Source: Acidobacteriota bacterium
Lineage (GTDB): Bacteria > Acidobacteriota > Vicinamibacteria > Vicinamibacterales > CAVVIG01
Direction: 5' to 3'
NCBI GenBank assembly: GCA_028876655.1
Contig: JAGWRA010000275.1
Coordinates: 1-37,286, forward strand
Length of the DNA: 37,286 nt
Shown: positions 8,940 to 20,023 of the stretch, in pieces
Numbering within the stretch: position 1 is the first letter of the stretch
How the letters are laid out: the number at the start of each line of letters is the position of its first letter
The notes under the pieces: model-generated
Database searches by the model: none
The model's input: the letters and a program-made list of their open reading frames with translations, nothing else
What the model was told of the DNA's origin: nothing
Position numbers and translations under genes: made by a program

Positions 8940-10412
8940 ATGACGCCGTCCTTCGAGGCACCGCCCGCCGACCCGCACGGGGCGTACTCGCCCGGACTGC
9001 GGACCGCGCTCGTCCTCACCGGCAGCGGTACGGCCGGTGCGTACCACGCCGGGGTGCTGCGGGCGCTGCACGAGGCCGGCGTGAAGATCGACCTGGTCGC
9101 CGGACAGGGGATGGGGGCGGTCGGTGCGCTGCTGGCGGCCATCGACGGCGCCTCGCGGTTGTGGGAGCCCAACGGCCTCTGGCGCAGCGACGAGGCCGCG
9201 CGTCTCTATCCCTGGCGGACCGTCTTCCGGATTGGCGGCTGGACGGCGCTGGCGGTGCTGGCCCTGCTGCTCGTGCCGGTCGCCGGTCTGGCGCTGGGCC
9301 TGGTCGTCTATCCGCTGGACTTCCTGCTCGGCCTGGTGGGGCTCGATCGGGGCGGCCTGCTCGCCTCGGGGTACGCCCACCTGGTCGAGGCCGCCTTCGC
9401 GGCGCCGCGGCTGCCGACCGTCCTCCCGCAGTTGGTCGTCTTCGTCCTCGCCGTCTTCCTGCTGGGTGTGGCGGCCACGGGCGCGGCGACGCTCTGGCAG
9501 CAGCGCCGGCGGGTCCACGGCCCCTTCTGGTGGAAGATGTGGGGCGCCCCGCTCTCGGCGACCGCGGCCCTCCGCTGGGCCCGCGCCGGCCTCTGGCGGC
9601 TGATGGGAGGCGCGGCCGCCGGTCTTCGTGAGCCACCGCCCGCCGACCTCGGACGCCGGTACTGCGAGCTGCTCGGCGAGAGCCTCGGGCAGCCGGCCTT
9701 CCGCGAACTGCTGCTCACCGCGTACGACCTCGATGCCCGGCGCGACCTGGTGTTCGCGCTGCTGTCGGACGAGCGGCGCCGCGACTTCTTCCGGCGGCCC
9801 GCGGCCGGCGGGGGCGCGCGGCTCGCCGAGGCGTTCGACCTGGCCGGTGTCGACCGCGACTACCTGGTCGACGCGCTGGCCGGAGCCCTGAGCGTGCCGG
9901 TCGCCACCGGGGCCCATCCCATCCATTTCTCGCCGGAGTCGGCCTGGCAGGGAGAGACGCACCGGCTGTGCGACCGCCCGGCGTCGCTCGGCCGCCTGCT
10001 CGAGGAGGTGGCGGCCGCCGGCGTCGAGCAGGTCATCCTGGTGACGGCCGCGCCCGAGCCGGGCGGGCCGCACACGCTGCGGGCCGGCGTCGCCGAGCCG
10101 CGGCGCCAGCTCGGCGACGCGCTGGCCCGTCTCGAAGCGGCGGTCGTCCGGGACGGCGTCCACGTGGCGCGCCGCTGGTTCGACGGCGTCTTCGAGATCC
10201 GTCCCACGCACAACCCGCTGGGGCCGTTCGATTTCGCGGGCGGCTACGACGAGCAGTCCGACCGGCGGCAGAGCCGTGAGGAGCTGATCGACCGGGGATA
10301 CGAGGACGCCTACCGCCAGTTCGTCGAGCCGGTCGTCGCGGCCAGCGGCGAGCGGCTCGAGGCGCGGACCGCCGGCCCGGCCGCGCCCGGCGGCGCCGAC
10401 TACGACCTGTAA
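8940..10412 (+). CDS. Patatin-like membrane protein with degenerate active-site motif
   Basis: RTALVLTGSGTAGAYHAGVLRALHEAGVKIDLVAGQGMGAVGALLAAIDG resembles patatin N-terminus; two hydrophobic segments inserted (WTALAVLALLLVPVAGLALGLVVYPLDFLLG; VLPQLVVFVLAVFLLGVAATGAATL). Confidence 0.8.
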   Translation: MTPSFEAPPADPHGAYSPGLRTALVLTGSGTAGAYHAGVLRALHEAGVKIDLVAGQGMGAVGALLAAIDGASRLWEPNGLWRSDEAARLYPWRTVFRIGGWTALAVLALLLVPVAGLALGLVVYPLDFLLGLVGLDRGGLLASGYAHLVEAAFAAPRLPTVLPQLVVFVLAVFLLGVAATGAATLWQQRRRVHGPFWWKMWGAPLSATAALRWARAGLWRLMGGAAAGLREPPPADLGRRYCELLGESLGQPAFRELLLTAYDLDARRDLVFALLSDERRRDFFRRPAAGGGARLAEAFDLAGVDRDYLVDALAGALSVPVATGAHPIHFSPESAWQGETHRLCDRPASLGRLLEEVAAAGVEQVILVTAAPEPGGPHTLRAGVAEPRRQLGDALARLEAAVVRDGVHVARRWFDGVFEIRPTHNPLGPFDFAGGYDEQSDRRQSREELIDRGYEDAYRQFVEPVVAASGERLEARTAGPAAPGGADYDL

Positions 10413-10444
10413 GCGCACCCCGCGCGCCTGGAGGCGCAGCGACC

Positions 10445-11620
10445 ATGAGCGACGAGACCCGAGGCTTCTCCACCCGCATCATCCACACCGGCGAGGGCGA
10501 GGTCGGCCACCCGGTTCCCCTGACGACGCCGATCTACGAGACGACGACGTTCGTGTTCGAGTCGGCGGCCGAGGTGCTGGCCTTCAACGAGGGGCGTTCG
10601 GCGAAGTACCTCTACACGCGCTACGGCAACCCGACGGTGGTCAGCGCCGAGCAGAAGGTGGCCGCGCTGGACGGCGCGGAGGCGGCGCTGCTGTTCTCGT
10701 CGGGGATGGCGGCGACCGCCACCATCGTGATGGGGCACGTGAGCGCCGGAGAGGAAATCATCTGCGGGTCGGCGATCTACGGCGGGACGCTGCACCTTCT
10801 GAACGACCTGCTGGTCCGGTTCGGCATCACGACCCGGTTCGTCGGCCTCGACGCGCTGTCGCATCCCGACACCGTGTTCGGGCCGAAGACCCGCATGCTC
10901 TGGTTCGAGTCGCCGATCAATCCGACGCTGCGGTGCGTCGACATCCGGCACATCGCGGCCGCCTGCCGGGCGCAGGGCGTCGTGTCGGTCCTCGACAACA
11001 CCTTCGCCAGCCCGATCAACCAGCAGCCGCTCGCCCTCGGCGTCGACCTCGCGATGCAGAGCGCGACGAAGTACCTCAACGGGCACAGCGACGTCACGGC
11101 GGGCGCGGTAGCCGGATCGAAGGCCCTCGTGGCGCCGGTCGAGAAGGCGCGACGGCTGCTCGGGACGATCCTCGACCCGCAGCCCGCCTACGCGCTGGCG
11201 CGCGGGATGAAGACGGTGACGCTGCGGGTCGAGCGGCACAACGCGAATGCGATGGCCGTGGCCCGGTTCCTGGCGCAGGACGCGCGCGTGTCGGCGGTGC
11301 ACTATCCGGGCCTCGCGTCGCATCCCGACCATGCCATCGCGGCGCGGCAGATGAGCGGCTTCGGCGGCATGGTCTGCTTCGACCTGGGCGGCAGTCTCGA
11401 GCGGGCGAGTCGCTTCTACGACCGGGTGCAGCTGTTCAAGCGGGCCGCGAGCCTGGGCGGGGTCGAGAGCCTCGTCAGCCTGCCGGTGCTGACCTCGCAG
11501 TGGGGGCACACCGACGCGCAGCTCGCCGAGGCGGGCATCACGCGCGGCATGGTGCGGCTGTCGGTCGGCCTGGAGGATGCGGCCGATCTGGTGGCGGACC
11601 TGGATCAGGCGCTGGGATAG
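10445..11620 (+). CDS. Trans-sulfuration PLP enzyme (cystathionine gamma-synthase / methionine gamma-lyase family)
   Basis: FSTRIIHTGEG, YTRYGNPTV, LLFSSGMAA, LDNTFASP, SATKYLNGHSDVTAGAV (PLP lysine), RLSVGLED. Exact substrate not assignable from sequence. Confidence 0.95.
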   Translation: MSDETRGFSTRIIHTGEGEVGHPVPLTTPIYETTTFVFESAAEVLAFNEGRSAKYLYTRYGNPTVVSAEQKVAALDGAEAALLFSSGMAATATIVMGHVSAGEEIICGSAIYGGTLHLLNDLLVRFGITTRFVGLDALSHPDTVFGPKTRMLWFESPINPTLRCVDIRHIAAACRAQGVVSVLDNTFASPINQQPLALGVDLAMQSATKYLNGHSDVTAGAVAGSKALVAPVEKARRLLGTILDPQPAYALARGMKTVTLRVERHNANAMAVARFLAQDARVSAVHYPGLASHPDHAIAARQMSGFGGMVCFDLGGSLERASRFYDRVQLFKRAASLGGVESLVSLPVLTSQWGHTDAQLAEAGITRGMVRLSVGLEDAADLVADLDQALG

Positions 11621-11635
11621 GGAGAGCGGGCCCCT

Positions 11636-11727
11636 GGCTACGGACTCCGGGCTTCGGGGCCCGGAGGAGTCTCGTCGTCCCAGGTCTCCGGTCTCCGGTC
11701 TCCAGTCTACGGTCTCCCGTCCTGCGG
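11636..11727. repeat. Heptad repeat arm (left) downstream of the PLP enzyme
   Basis: GGCTACGGACTCCGGGCTTCGG... then GTCTCCG GTCTCCG GTCTCCA GTCTACG GTCTCCC GTCCTGC at 11684-11725 (exact period 7). Confidence 0.8.
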
Positions 11728-12116
11728 GAAACCCGGTTCACTCGGCCATCGCTCGAAAAGTCAGCCGTACCGGAAATCTCGGAGAGCACACTTGTTGAAG
11801 CAGTCCACCAAAGCGTGCTCACAGTAGCCCGCTTCGCACTCCAGCGGCGGTACACAGCCGATGGGCTCAAGTGGTCGACGGTGATTGAAGCAGTCGATTC
11901 ACTGCAGCGTGGCGAACTCGATGGCCTCGAGATGCCTCAAGCCGCCCGATTGTGGACTCGGCCGGCGAATTGTCGTACGAATCGACCCGGCTACCCACCG
12001 ACGGTGGACAGATACAGCGTGCGCCGATCGCCGTGATGCACGCGGTCCGCGGCGCCGGCACCGCAGCAATCATATTGCCCGGGCGGCCCCTGCGTGAGCG
12101 GGGATTCCGCGCCGCG

Positions 12117-12172
12117 CCGCAGGACCGGAGACTGAAGACCGAAGACCGAAGACCGAAGACTGCTCCGTAGCC
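12117..12172. repeat. Heptad repeat arm (right), inverted relative to 11636-11727
   Basis: GGAGACT GAAGACC GAAGACC GAAGACC GAAGACT (12127-12161). Reverse complement starts GGCTACGGA and ends GGTCCTGCGG, like the left arm. Confidence 0.8.
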
Positions 12173-12191
12173 TGCAGCCCGTCGCCCGTCT

Positions 12192-13649
12192 CTACGAACT
12201 CCTGGCCCCCGTCGGCTCCTTCTCTTTCTCTTTGTCCTTCTTCTTCTCGCCAGCCGCGGGCTCGCGCAGGAACTGCGCGGTCAGTTCCTGCAGCTTCTCG
12301 CTGACCTCGACGCCGCGCAGCCGGCCGAACTTCGCCTGGAACGCCTCGAGCGGCATGACCGCCTTGGCCATCGAGCGATGGCCGCCGGCGCTGCCGAGAT
12401 CGGCGAAGAAGCGGCGGACGAACTCGCCGGCGTGGCGCGAGTACCCCAGGTTGCGCACCGAGACGATCAGCTGGTCGTCGACCACCCCCGAAATCACCGA
12501 CCACTGCACGTTCTCGAGCTGCAGGAAGAAGTCTGCCACGTAGGGGATGAAGTCCTCGCGCGGGCAGACGCCGAGGAACGACGAGAAGACCTGGTGGTCG
12601 AGGCGGCCCGTGTCGTACGCCTTCCGGATGAACTCGAGCCGCTCGAGGTTGATCTCGGCCCCTTCCATCTTGCGGATGAGCGCTGCGTTGGCCAGCGGGT
12701 AGAGGTACGAGAAGGCGTCGAGGTCGACGCGATTGGCCTGCCGGTTGAAGAACAGCGTGTCGGACTTGATGGCGTAGAGCATCGCCGTCGCCGTCCGCTC
12801 GGAGATGTTCACGTCGACGGCGCGCAGGTGCTCGGTGAGGATCGTGGACGTGGAGCCGTAATCGGGCCGGATGTCCTTGAAGACGGCGTTGTAGCCCGGC
12901 TGCTCGGGATGGTGATCGATCACGAGATCCACCCGGTCGATCAGGCCGCCGAAGTAGTGGGGCTGGACGTCGACCATGGCGACCCGCGAGAAGTCGCGCA
13001 GCGACTCGGCCGTGATCGGCTCGATCTGGATGTCGAGCAGGTTCAGCATCCGGAGGTTCTCGGGACGCGTCACGGCCTGCATCGCGCCGAGGATGGTCGT
13101 CGTCTTCGTGCGCCGCAGGACGTTGCGCAGCGCGAGCCCGCTCGCGATGGCGTCGGGGTCCGGGTCGTTGTGGAGCAGGATCAGGATCCGGTCGGCGTCG
13201 CTGAAGTAGCGCTGGTACTGCTGGACCCGGGCCCGGGTCAGCGAACGGCTGAACTCGGTGAGCAGCGGCCCGCCGAGCAGCTCGGCCATCGTCAGGCACG
13301 AGACGTCGGGGAACTGCGTGCGCAGGGCCTCGGCCCGCTGCCCCGCGGCGGTCCCCACGCCGAGCACGTACACGAGGGTCCCACCCGCGTCGCGGATGGC
13401 CGACAAGACCCGCTTCAGGCTCCGTCGCCCGTTGTCCTCGACCACCACGCACGTGCCGGGTGAGACGTCGGCCTTCAGGTAGGTGTCCGTCCGGCGCAGG
13501 TCGCCCGCGGTGACGTTGATACCGGCGTCGTGCAGGCGGCGGGCGAGGGGCCGGCTCTCGACGAGGAATTCCACGTCGAAGCTGGACAGCAGCACTTCGT
13601 CCAGCATCCGGATGACCAGCTCGTCCTGGCAGACGGCAAGGCACTTCAT
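12192..13649 (-). CDS. RCK/TrkA-N-like domain fused to DHH/DHHA1 phosphoesterase
   Basis: N-terminal Rossmann-like MKCLAVCQDELVIRMLDEVL...GINVTAGDLRRTDTYLKADV...CVVVEDN; DHH motifs HNDPDPDAIASGLAL, MVDVQPH, VIDHHPEQPGYN; DHHA1 GSAGGHRSMAKAVMP. ATG at 13649; longer ORF start not supported. Confidence 0.88.
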   Translation of the reverse strand: MKCLAVCQDELVIRMLDEVLLSSFDVEFLVESRPLARRLHDAGINVTAGDLRRTDTYLKADVSPGTCVVVEDNGRRSLKRVLSAIRDAGGTLVYVLGVGTAAGQRAEALRTQFPDVSCLTMAELLGGPLLTEFSRSLTRARVQQYQRYFSDADRILILLHNDPDPDAIASGLALRNVLRRTKTTTILGAMQAVTRPENLRMLNLLDIQIEPITAESLRDFSRVAMVDVQPHYFGGLIDRVDLVIDHHPEQPGYNAVFKDIRPDYGSTSTILTEHLRAVDVNISERTATAMLYAIKSDTLFFNRQANRVDLDAFSYLYPLANAALIRKMEGAEINLERLEFIRKAYDTGRLDHQVFSSFLGVCPREDFIPYVADFFLQLENVQWSVISGVVDDQLIVSVRNLGYSRHAGEFVRRFFADLGSAGGHRSMAKAVMPLEAFQAKFGRLRGVEVSEKLQELTAQFLREPAAGEKKKDKEKEKEPTGARSS

Positions 13650-13707
13650 GGGGTTGCAGGGCGCCGCCGGCAGACAGAACGCTCTGCCGGCGTAACCGCA
13701 AACTCCC

Positions 13708-13713
13708 ATTATA
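13708..13713 (-). promoter_or_regulatory. Putative -10 (TATAAT) for the DHH gene
   Basis: Reverse complement reads GGGGGTATAATGGGAG about 59 nt upstream of the ATG. Confidence 0.5.
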
Positions 13714-14829
13714 CCCCCGGACGGCCACGGCCGGGCCGGGGCGGGCCGTGCGGCCGGAGGGCTCGGGCGCCGCGCGGACGGTCCTGGACGGCCGTTCCGA
13801 AATCGCCGGGCCGGTGGTACAGTGCCGGGATTCGCAGGATTCCCGCGGAAACGTCGTTCCTGAACAGCCGTCCGGCCCGGTCCGGACACCGGGCGGCGAG
13901 GGCCGGGAGGAGCACATGCAGGGCCGGACGATCGTCCTGGGCGCGGCACTGACCCTGGCGGCGACAGGGATGGCGTGGCCGCAGACGCCGATGTTCCGGT
14001 CGGGCGTCGACGTGGTGAACGTCACCGTCACGGTGACCGATCACGACGGCCATTATCTGACCGGGCTGACGCCCGCGGATTTCCAGGTGGAGGAGGACGG
14101 CCGGCCCCAGACGATCCGGTACTTCGCGGCCGGCGTGCCGGAAGGGGCCGACGCGCCACCCCTGCACCTGGGCCTGCTGCTCGACACCAGCGAGAGCATG
14201 ACCGAGGACATCCGGTTCGCCCGGACGGCGGCCATCAAGTTCCTGATGGCGTTGCCGCAGGCCGAGGACATCACGCTGGTCGACTTCGACACGAAGATCC
14301 GCGTGGCCCTCTACAGCCAGTCGAACTTCCCGCGGCTGGTCGAGCGGATCCGGACGCGCGAGCCGGAGGGCTGGACGGCGCTCTACGATGCCGTTGGCGT
14401 CTACCTGGACGGCGCCTCGAACCAGACCGGCCGGAAGATCATGCTGCTCTGCACCGACGGCGGCGACACGCGCAGCTCGCTGACCTTTTCGGACACGATC
14501 AAGCTGCTGAAGGCGTCGGACGTCACCGTGTACGCCATCGGCCTCCTGTCGCACCAGTCCAGCTTCACGCGCAACGAACAGCGGGTCGCCCTCCAGCAGA
14601 TGGCGGCCGTGACGGGCGGCCAGGCGTTCTTCCCCGAATCGGTCCAGTCGCTGGACCGGGTGTACGCGCGGATTCTCGAGGAAATCCACGCCCAGTACAG
14701 CCTGGGGTACGTCTCGACGAACACGAAGATGGACGGGAGCTGGCGGAAGGTCCGGATCCGGGTGGTGAAGCCGGGGGCGAAGGGGCTGCACGTCCGGGCG
14801 CGCGAGGGCTACTACGCGCTGTACGTGCC

Positions 14830-14853
14830 GCCCCGCCGTCGGGCGGGGCCTTT
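14830..14853 (+). terminator. Intrinsic-terminator-like hairpin inside the VWFA reading frame
   Basis: GCCCCGCC-GTCG-GGCGGGGC followed by CTTTGT. Confidence 0.55.
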
Positions 14854-14874
14854 GTGGTACGATCACCGGTTGGC

Positions 14875-16896
<2,022 letters not shown>

Positions 16897-16902
16897 GGCG
16901 GC

Positions 16903-17676
16903 GTGTTCAGGCTGATCCAGAACGCACTGAAGCATGCGGCGCAGGAGACCCAGGAGTACGTCAAGCTGACCGTGGCGGCGATCCGGGCGATCTTCTCGCC
17001 GCCGTTGTACCGCCACGACATCGTCGAGCAGTTCGACGCGATCGGGGTCGGCTCGCTGACGGTCGTGCTGCTGACCGGGTTCTTCACCGGCGCGGCGCTC
17101 GCCCTGCAGAGCGGGCTCACGCTCGACCAGTTCGGCGCGCGGCCGGTCGTCGGCCGGCTCGTGAGCGCCTCGATGGTGAAGGAGCTCGGCCCCGTGCTGA
17201 CGGGCCTGATGCTGACGGGCCGCATCGGGTCGGGGATCGCCGCCGAGCTCGGCTCGATGGTCGTCACCGACCAGATCAACGCGCTGCGGGCGCTGGGGAC
17301 CGATCCGGTCCGCAAGCTGGTGGTCCCGCGGGTGCTGGCCGGCTTCTTCATGGCGCCGGTGCTGACCGTGGTGGCCGACTTCGTCGGCGTGTTCGGCGGC
17401 TGGCTGGTGGCGCGGTTCCAGCTGCAGGTGGCCAGCAGCCTCTACTGGTCGTCGACGACCCAGGCGCTCTACATCCAGGACGTCTGGATGGGGCTCATCA
17501 AGCCGTTCGTGCTCGGGTTCGTCATCGTCACCATCGCCTGTTACGTCGGCCTGCGGACCCGCGGCGGCACCCAGGGGGTGGGCCGCGCCACGACCATTGC
17601 GGTGGTGGCCGGATCGGTGGCGGTGATTGCCGTCGACTTCTTCGTCACCCAGGTGCTCGTCAGCCTGCTCTACTGA
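16903..17676 (+). CDS. mlaE: MlaE/YrbE-family ABC transporter permease
   Basis: [71 protein letters not shown] is typical MlaE. GTG start. Confidence 0.95.
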   Translation: MFRLIQNALKHAAQETQEYVKLTVAAIRAIFSPPLYRHDIVEQFDAIGVGSLTVVLLTGFFTGAALALQSGLTLDQFGARPVVGRLVSASMVKELGPVLTGLMLTGRIGSGIAAELGSMVVTDQINALRALGTDPVRKLVVPRVLAGFFMAPVLTVVADFVGVFGGWLVARFQLQVASSLYWSSTTQALYIQDVWMGLIKPFVLGFVIVTIACYVGLRTRGGTQGVGRATTIAVVAGSVAVIAVDFFVTQVLVSLLY

Positions 17677-18527
17677 TGCTGGAGACGTCCACGCCGTCAC
17701 CGTCGGCGACCGAGGTCCTGGATGCCCCCGGGGCGCCGGTCATCGTGTTCGATCGCGTGCAGCTCGCCTTCGACGAGAAGGTCGTCCTGCAGGACATCAG
17801 CTTCACGCTGATCAAGGGGCACACGAAGATCATCCTGGGCGCCAGCGGGTCGGGCAAGTCGACGATCCTCAAGATCGTCACCGGCCTGCTGCGGGCCGAC
17901 GGCGGCGTCGTCTGGGTGAACGGCGCGCGGGTCGACAAGCTGTCGGAGCGCGATCTGATGGCCGTGCGCGGCGACCTCGGCATGATCTTCCAGGAAGGGG
18001 CGCTGTTCGACTCGCTGACCGTGCGGGAGAACGTCGGCTACAAGCTCTACGAGGAGAGCGACATGCCGATCGATGACGTCGACCGGCGCGTGGAGGAGGT
18101 GCTCGGCTTCATCGGGTTGGCCGAGCACATCGACAAGATGCCCTCGGAGCTGTCGGGCGGCCAGCGGCGGCGCGTGGCGATCGCCCGGGCGATGGCCTTC
18201 AAGCCGAAGATCATGCTCTACGACGAGGCGACCACCGGGCTGGACCCGATCACGGCGACGACGGTCGACGACGAGATCATCAAGCTGCGCGACCTGGAGA
18301 ACGTCAGCTCGATCGTGGTCACCCACCAGCTGCGCGACGCCTTCTACGTGGCGCAGCACATGGCCGTGCGCGGCGCCGACGGCCGGGTGGAGGTGGTCCC
18401 CGCCTCGCCCGACAAGGAGCGCGAGGCCGAGTTCATCATGCTGAAGGACGGGTTGATCTGCTTCGAGGGGGACGCCGACGCGCTCCGGACCTCCACCGAC
18501 CCGTACCTGCGAACGTTCCTGTCGTGA
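17676..18527 (+). CDS. mlaF: MlaF-family ABC transporter ATP-binding protein
   Basis: Walker [10 protein letters not shown], signature [14 protein letters not shown], Walker [18 protein letters not shown] overlaps the mlaE stop (TGATG). Confidence 0.95.
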   Translation: MLETSTPSPSATEVLDAPGAPVIVFDRVQLAFDEKVVLQDISFTLIKGHTKIILGASGSGKSTILKIVTGLLRADGGVVWVNGARVDKLSERDLMAVRGDLGMIFQEGALFDSLTVRENVGYKLYEESDMPIDDVDRRVEEVLGFIGLAEHIDKMPSELSGGQRRRVAIARAMAFKPKIMLYDEATTGLDPITATTVDDEIIKLRDLENVSSIVVTHQLRDAFYVAQHMAVRGADGRVEVVPASPDKEREAEFIMLKDGLICFEGDADALRTSTDPYLRTFLS

Positions 18528-18596
18528 CACGCGGCCGGGCGACCGGCGCGGCGGGCGACCGCGAGACCGGCGGCCGCCCCGAGGAGGACCTGTCCC

Positions 18597-19637
18597 ATGC
18601 CCCGTACCCGCTCCCTCGCCTGGTCGGAGCTGAAGATCGGCGCGCTGACCATCGTGGCGCTGTTCATCGCCGCCATGGCGATCTTCCTCGTGACCGGCGG
18701 CCGCGGCTTCTTCTGGCAGCAGTACCACCTGAAGACCCGCTTCGGCAACGTCGCCGGCCTGAAGCCCGGCTCGCCGGTCCGCCTGGCGGGCGTCGAGGTG
18801 GGCAGCGTGGACAGCGTGCAGTTGAACGGCCCGCAGGTCGACGTCTGGATGTCGGTGAACAACCGGTACCGGCCCGACATCACGACGGCCTCGGTGGCGA
18901 CGCTCGGGTCGGTGTCGCTGCTCGGCGAGAGCGCCGTCGACATCACGCCGTCGCGGGCGGGGCAGGCGATTCCCGACTGGGGCTACGTGACGCCGGGGGA
19001 GGCTCCCACCCAGATTGCCGATGTCACCACCCAGGCGAACCGGGGCCTCGAGCAGCTCAACGACGTCCTGAAAGGGATCCGCAACGGCCAGGGGACGATC
19101 GGCAAGCTGGTGACCGACGACCAGCTGTACCGGAACCTGAACGCCTTCGTCGCGGCCGCCCACGACGTCACCGCCCAACTGGCCGCCGGCAAGGGAAGCC
19201 TGGGCGAACTGCTGAAGAACCCGCAGACGGCCCGGTCGCTGCAGGCGTCGCTGCAGAATCTGGAGGCGGTCACGGCCCGGCTGAACGCGGGGCAGGGGAG
19301 CATCGGCCAGCTGCTGAAGGACGACTCGTTCGCCCGGTCGTTGACGGCGACCACGGGCAACCTGCGCACCCTGACGGGCGACCTGAAGGAGGGCAAGGGG
19401 ACGGCGGGCAAGCTGTTCACGGACGCGGCGCTCTACAACCGCCTGGATTCGTTGTCCTCCCGGCTGGACTCGCTCGTGGCGAACCTGAATGCCGGCGAGG
19501 GGACGGCCGGACAGTTGCTGAAAGATCGCCAGTTATATGAGAACATTAACCAGACGGTCACCGAGGTGCGCAACCTCGTGCAGGACATCCGCAAGGACCC
19601 GAAGAAGTTCCTGACCGTCCGGGTCAGCATTTTCTGA
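18597..19637 (+). CDS. mlaD: MCE/MlaD-family substrate-binding protein with five 34-aa C-terminal repeats
   Basis: N-terminal TM; KTRFGNVAGLKPGSPVRLAGVEVGSVDSV MCE core; repeats GQGTIGKL/GKGSLGEL/GQGSIGQL/GKGTAGKL/GEGTAGQL at exact 102-nt spacing. Confidence 0.93.
   Translation: MPRTRSLAWSELKIGALTIVALFIAAMAIFLVTGGRGFFWQQYHLKTRFGNVAGLKPGSPVRLAGVEVGSVDSVQLNGPQVDVWMSVNNRYRPDITTASVATLGSVSLLGESAVDITPSRAGQAIPDWGYVTPGEAPTQIADVTTQANRGLEQLNDVLKGIRNGQGTIGKLVTDDQLYRNLNAFVAAAHDVTAQLAAGKGSLGELLKNPQTARSLQASLQNLEAVTARLNAGQGSIGQLLKDDSFARSLTATTGNLRTLTGDLKEGKGTAGKLFTDAALYNRLDSLSSRLDSLVANLNAGEGTAGQLLKDRQLYENINQTVTEVRNLVQDIRKDPKKFLTVRVSIF
19086..19550 (+). repeat. Five in-frame 102-nt (34-aa) repeat units within mlaD
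   Basis: Repeat-start Gly codons at 19086, 19188, 19290, 19392 and 19494. Confidence 0.9.
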
Positions 19638-19696
19638 GCGCTCGGAGCCGAGACGGCCGTCCGGTCGCCGGCGGCCCACGTTGAAGGAGGCGAACG

Positions 19697-20023
19697 ATGG
19701 CAAGGGAAGACGGCAGCGCAGGAACCGTGGTGCTGGCGTTCCTGCTCGGGGCCGTGAGCGGCGCCGCCGCGGCGCTGCTGCTCGCCCCGGTCACCGGCCG
19801 GGAAGCGCGCGGCTACATCAACGAGAAGGCGCGGCAGGGGCGGCAGCGGGCCGAGGAGGCGGCGCGGCAGGGGCGCGAGCTCTTCGACCAGGGACGCGAG
19901 CGGGCCACCGAGGCCGCCCGGCAGGGGCGGCAGATCATCGACCAGGGACGCGAGACGGTCGTCAACGCGATCGAGCGCGGCCGCGAGGCGTACCAGCAGG
20001 CGCGGGAAAAGGGGAACGCGTGA
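19697..20023 (+). CDS. YtxH-like small membrane-anchored helical protein
   Basis: VVLAFLLGAVSGAAAALLLAPVTGREARGYI then ARQGR/DQGRE-rich amphipathic repeats. Confidence 0.75.
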   Translation: MAREDGSAGTVVLAFLLGAVSGAAAALLLAPVTGREARGYINEKARQGRQRAEEAARQGRELFDQGRERATEAARQGRQIIDQGRETVVNAIERGREAYQQAREKGNA

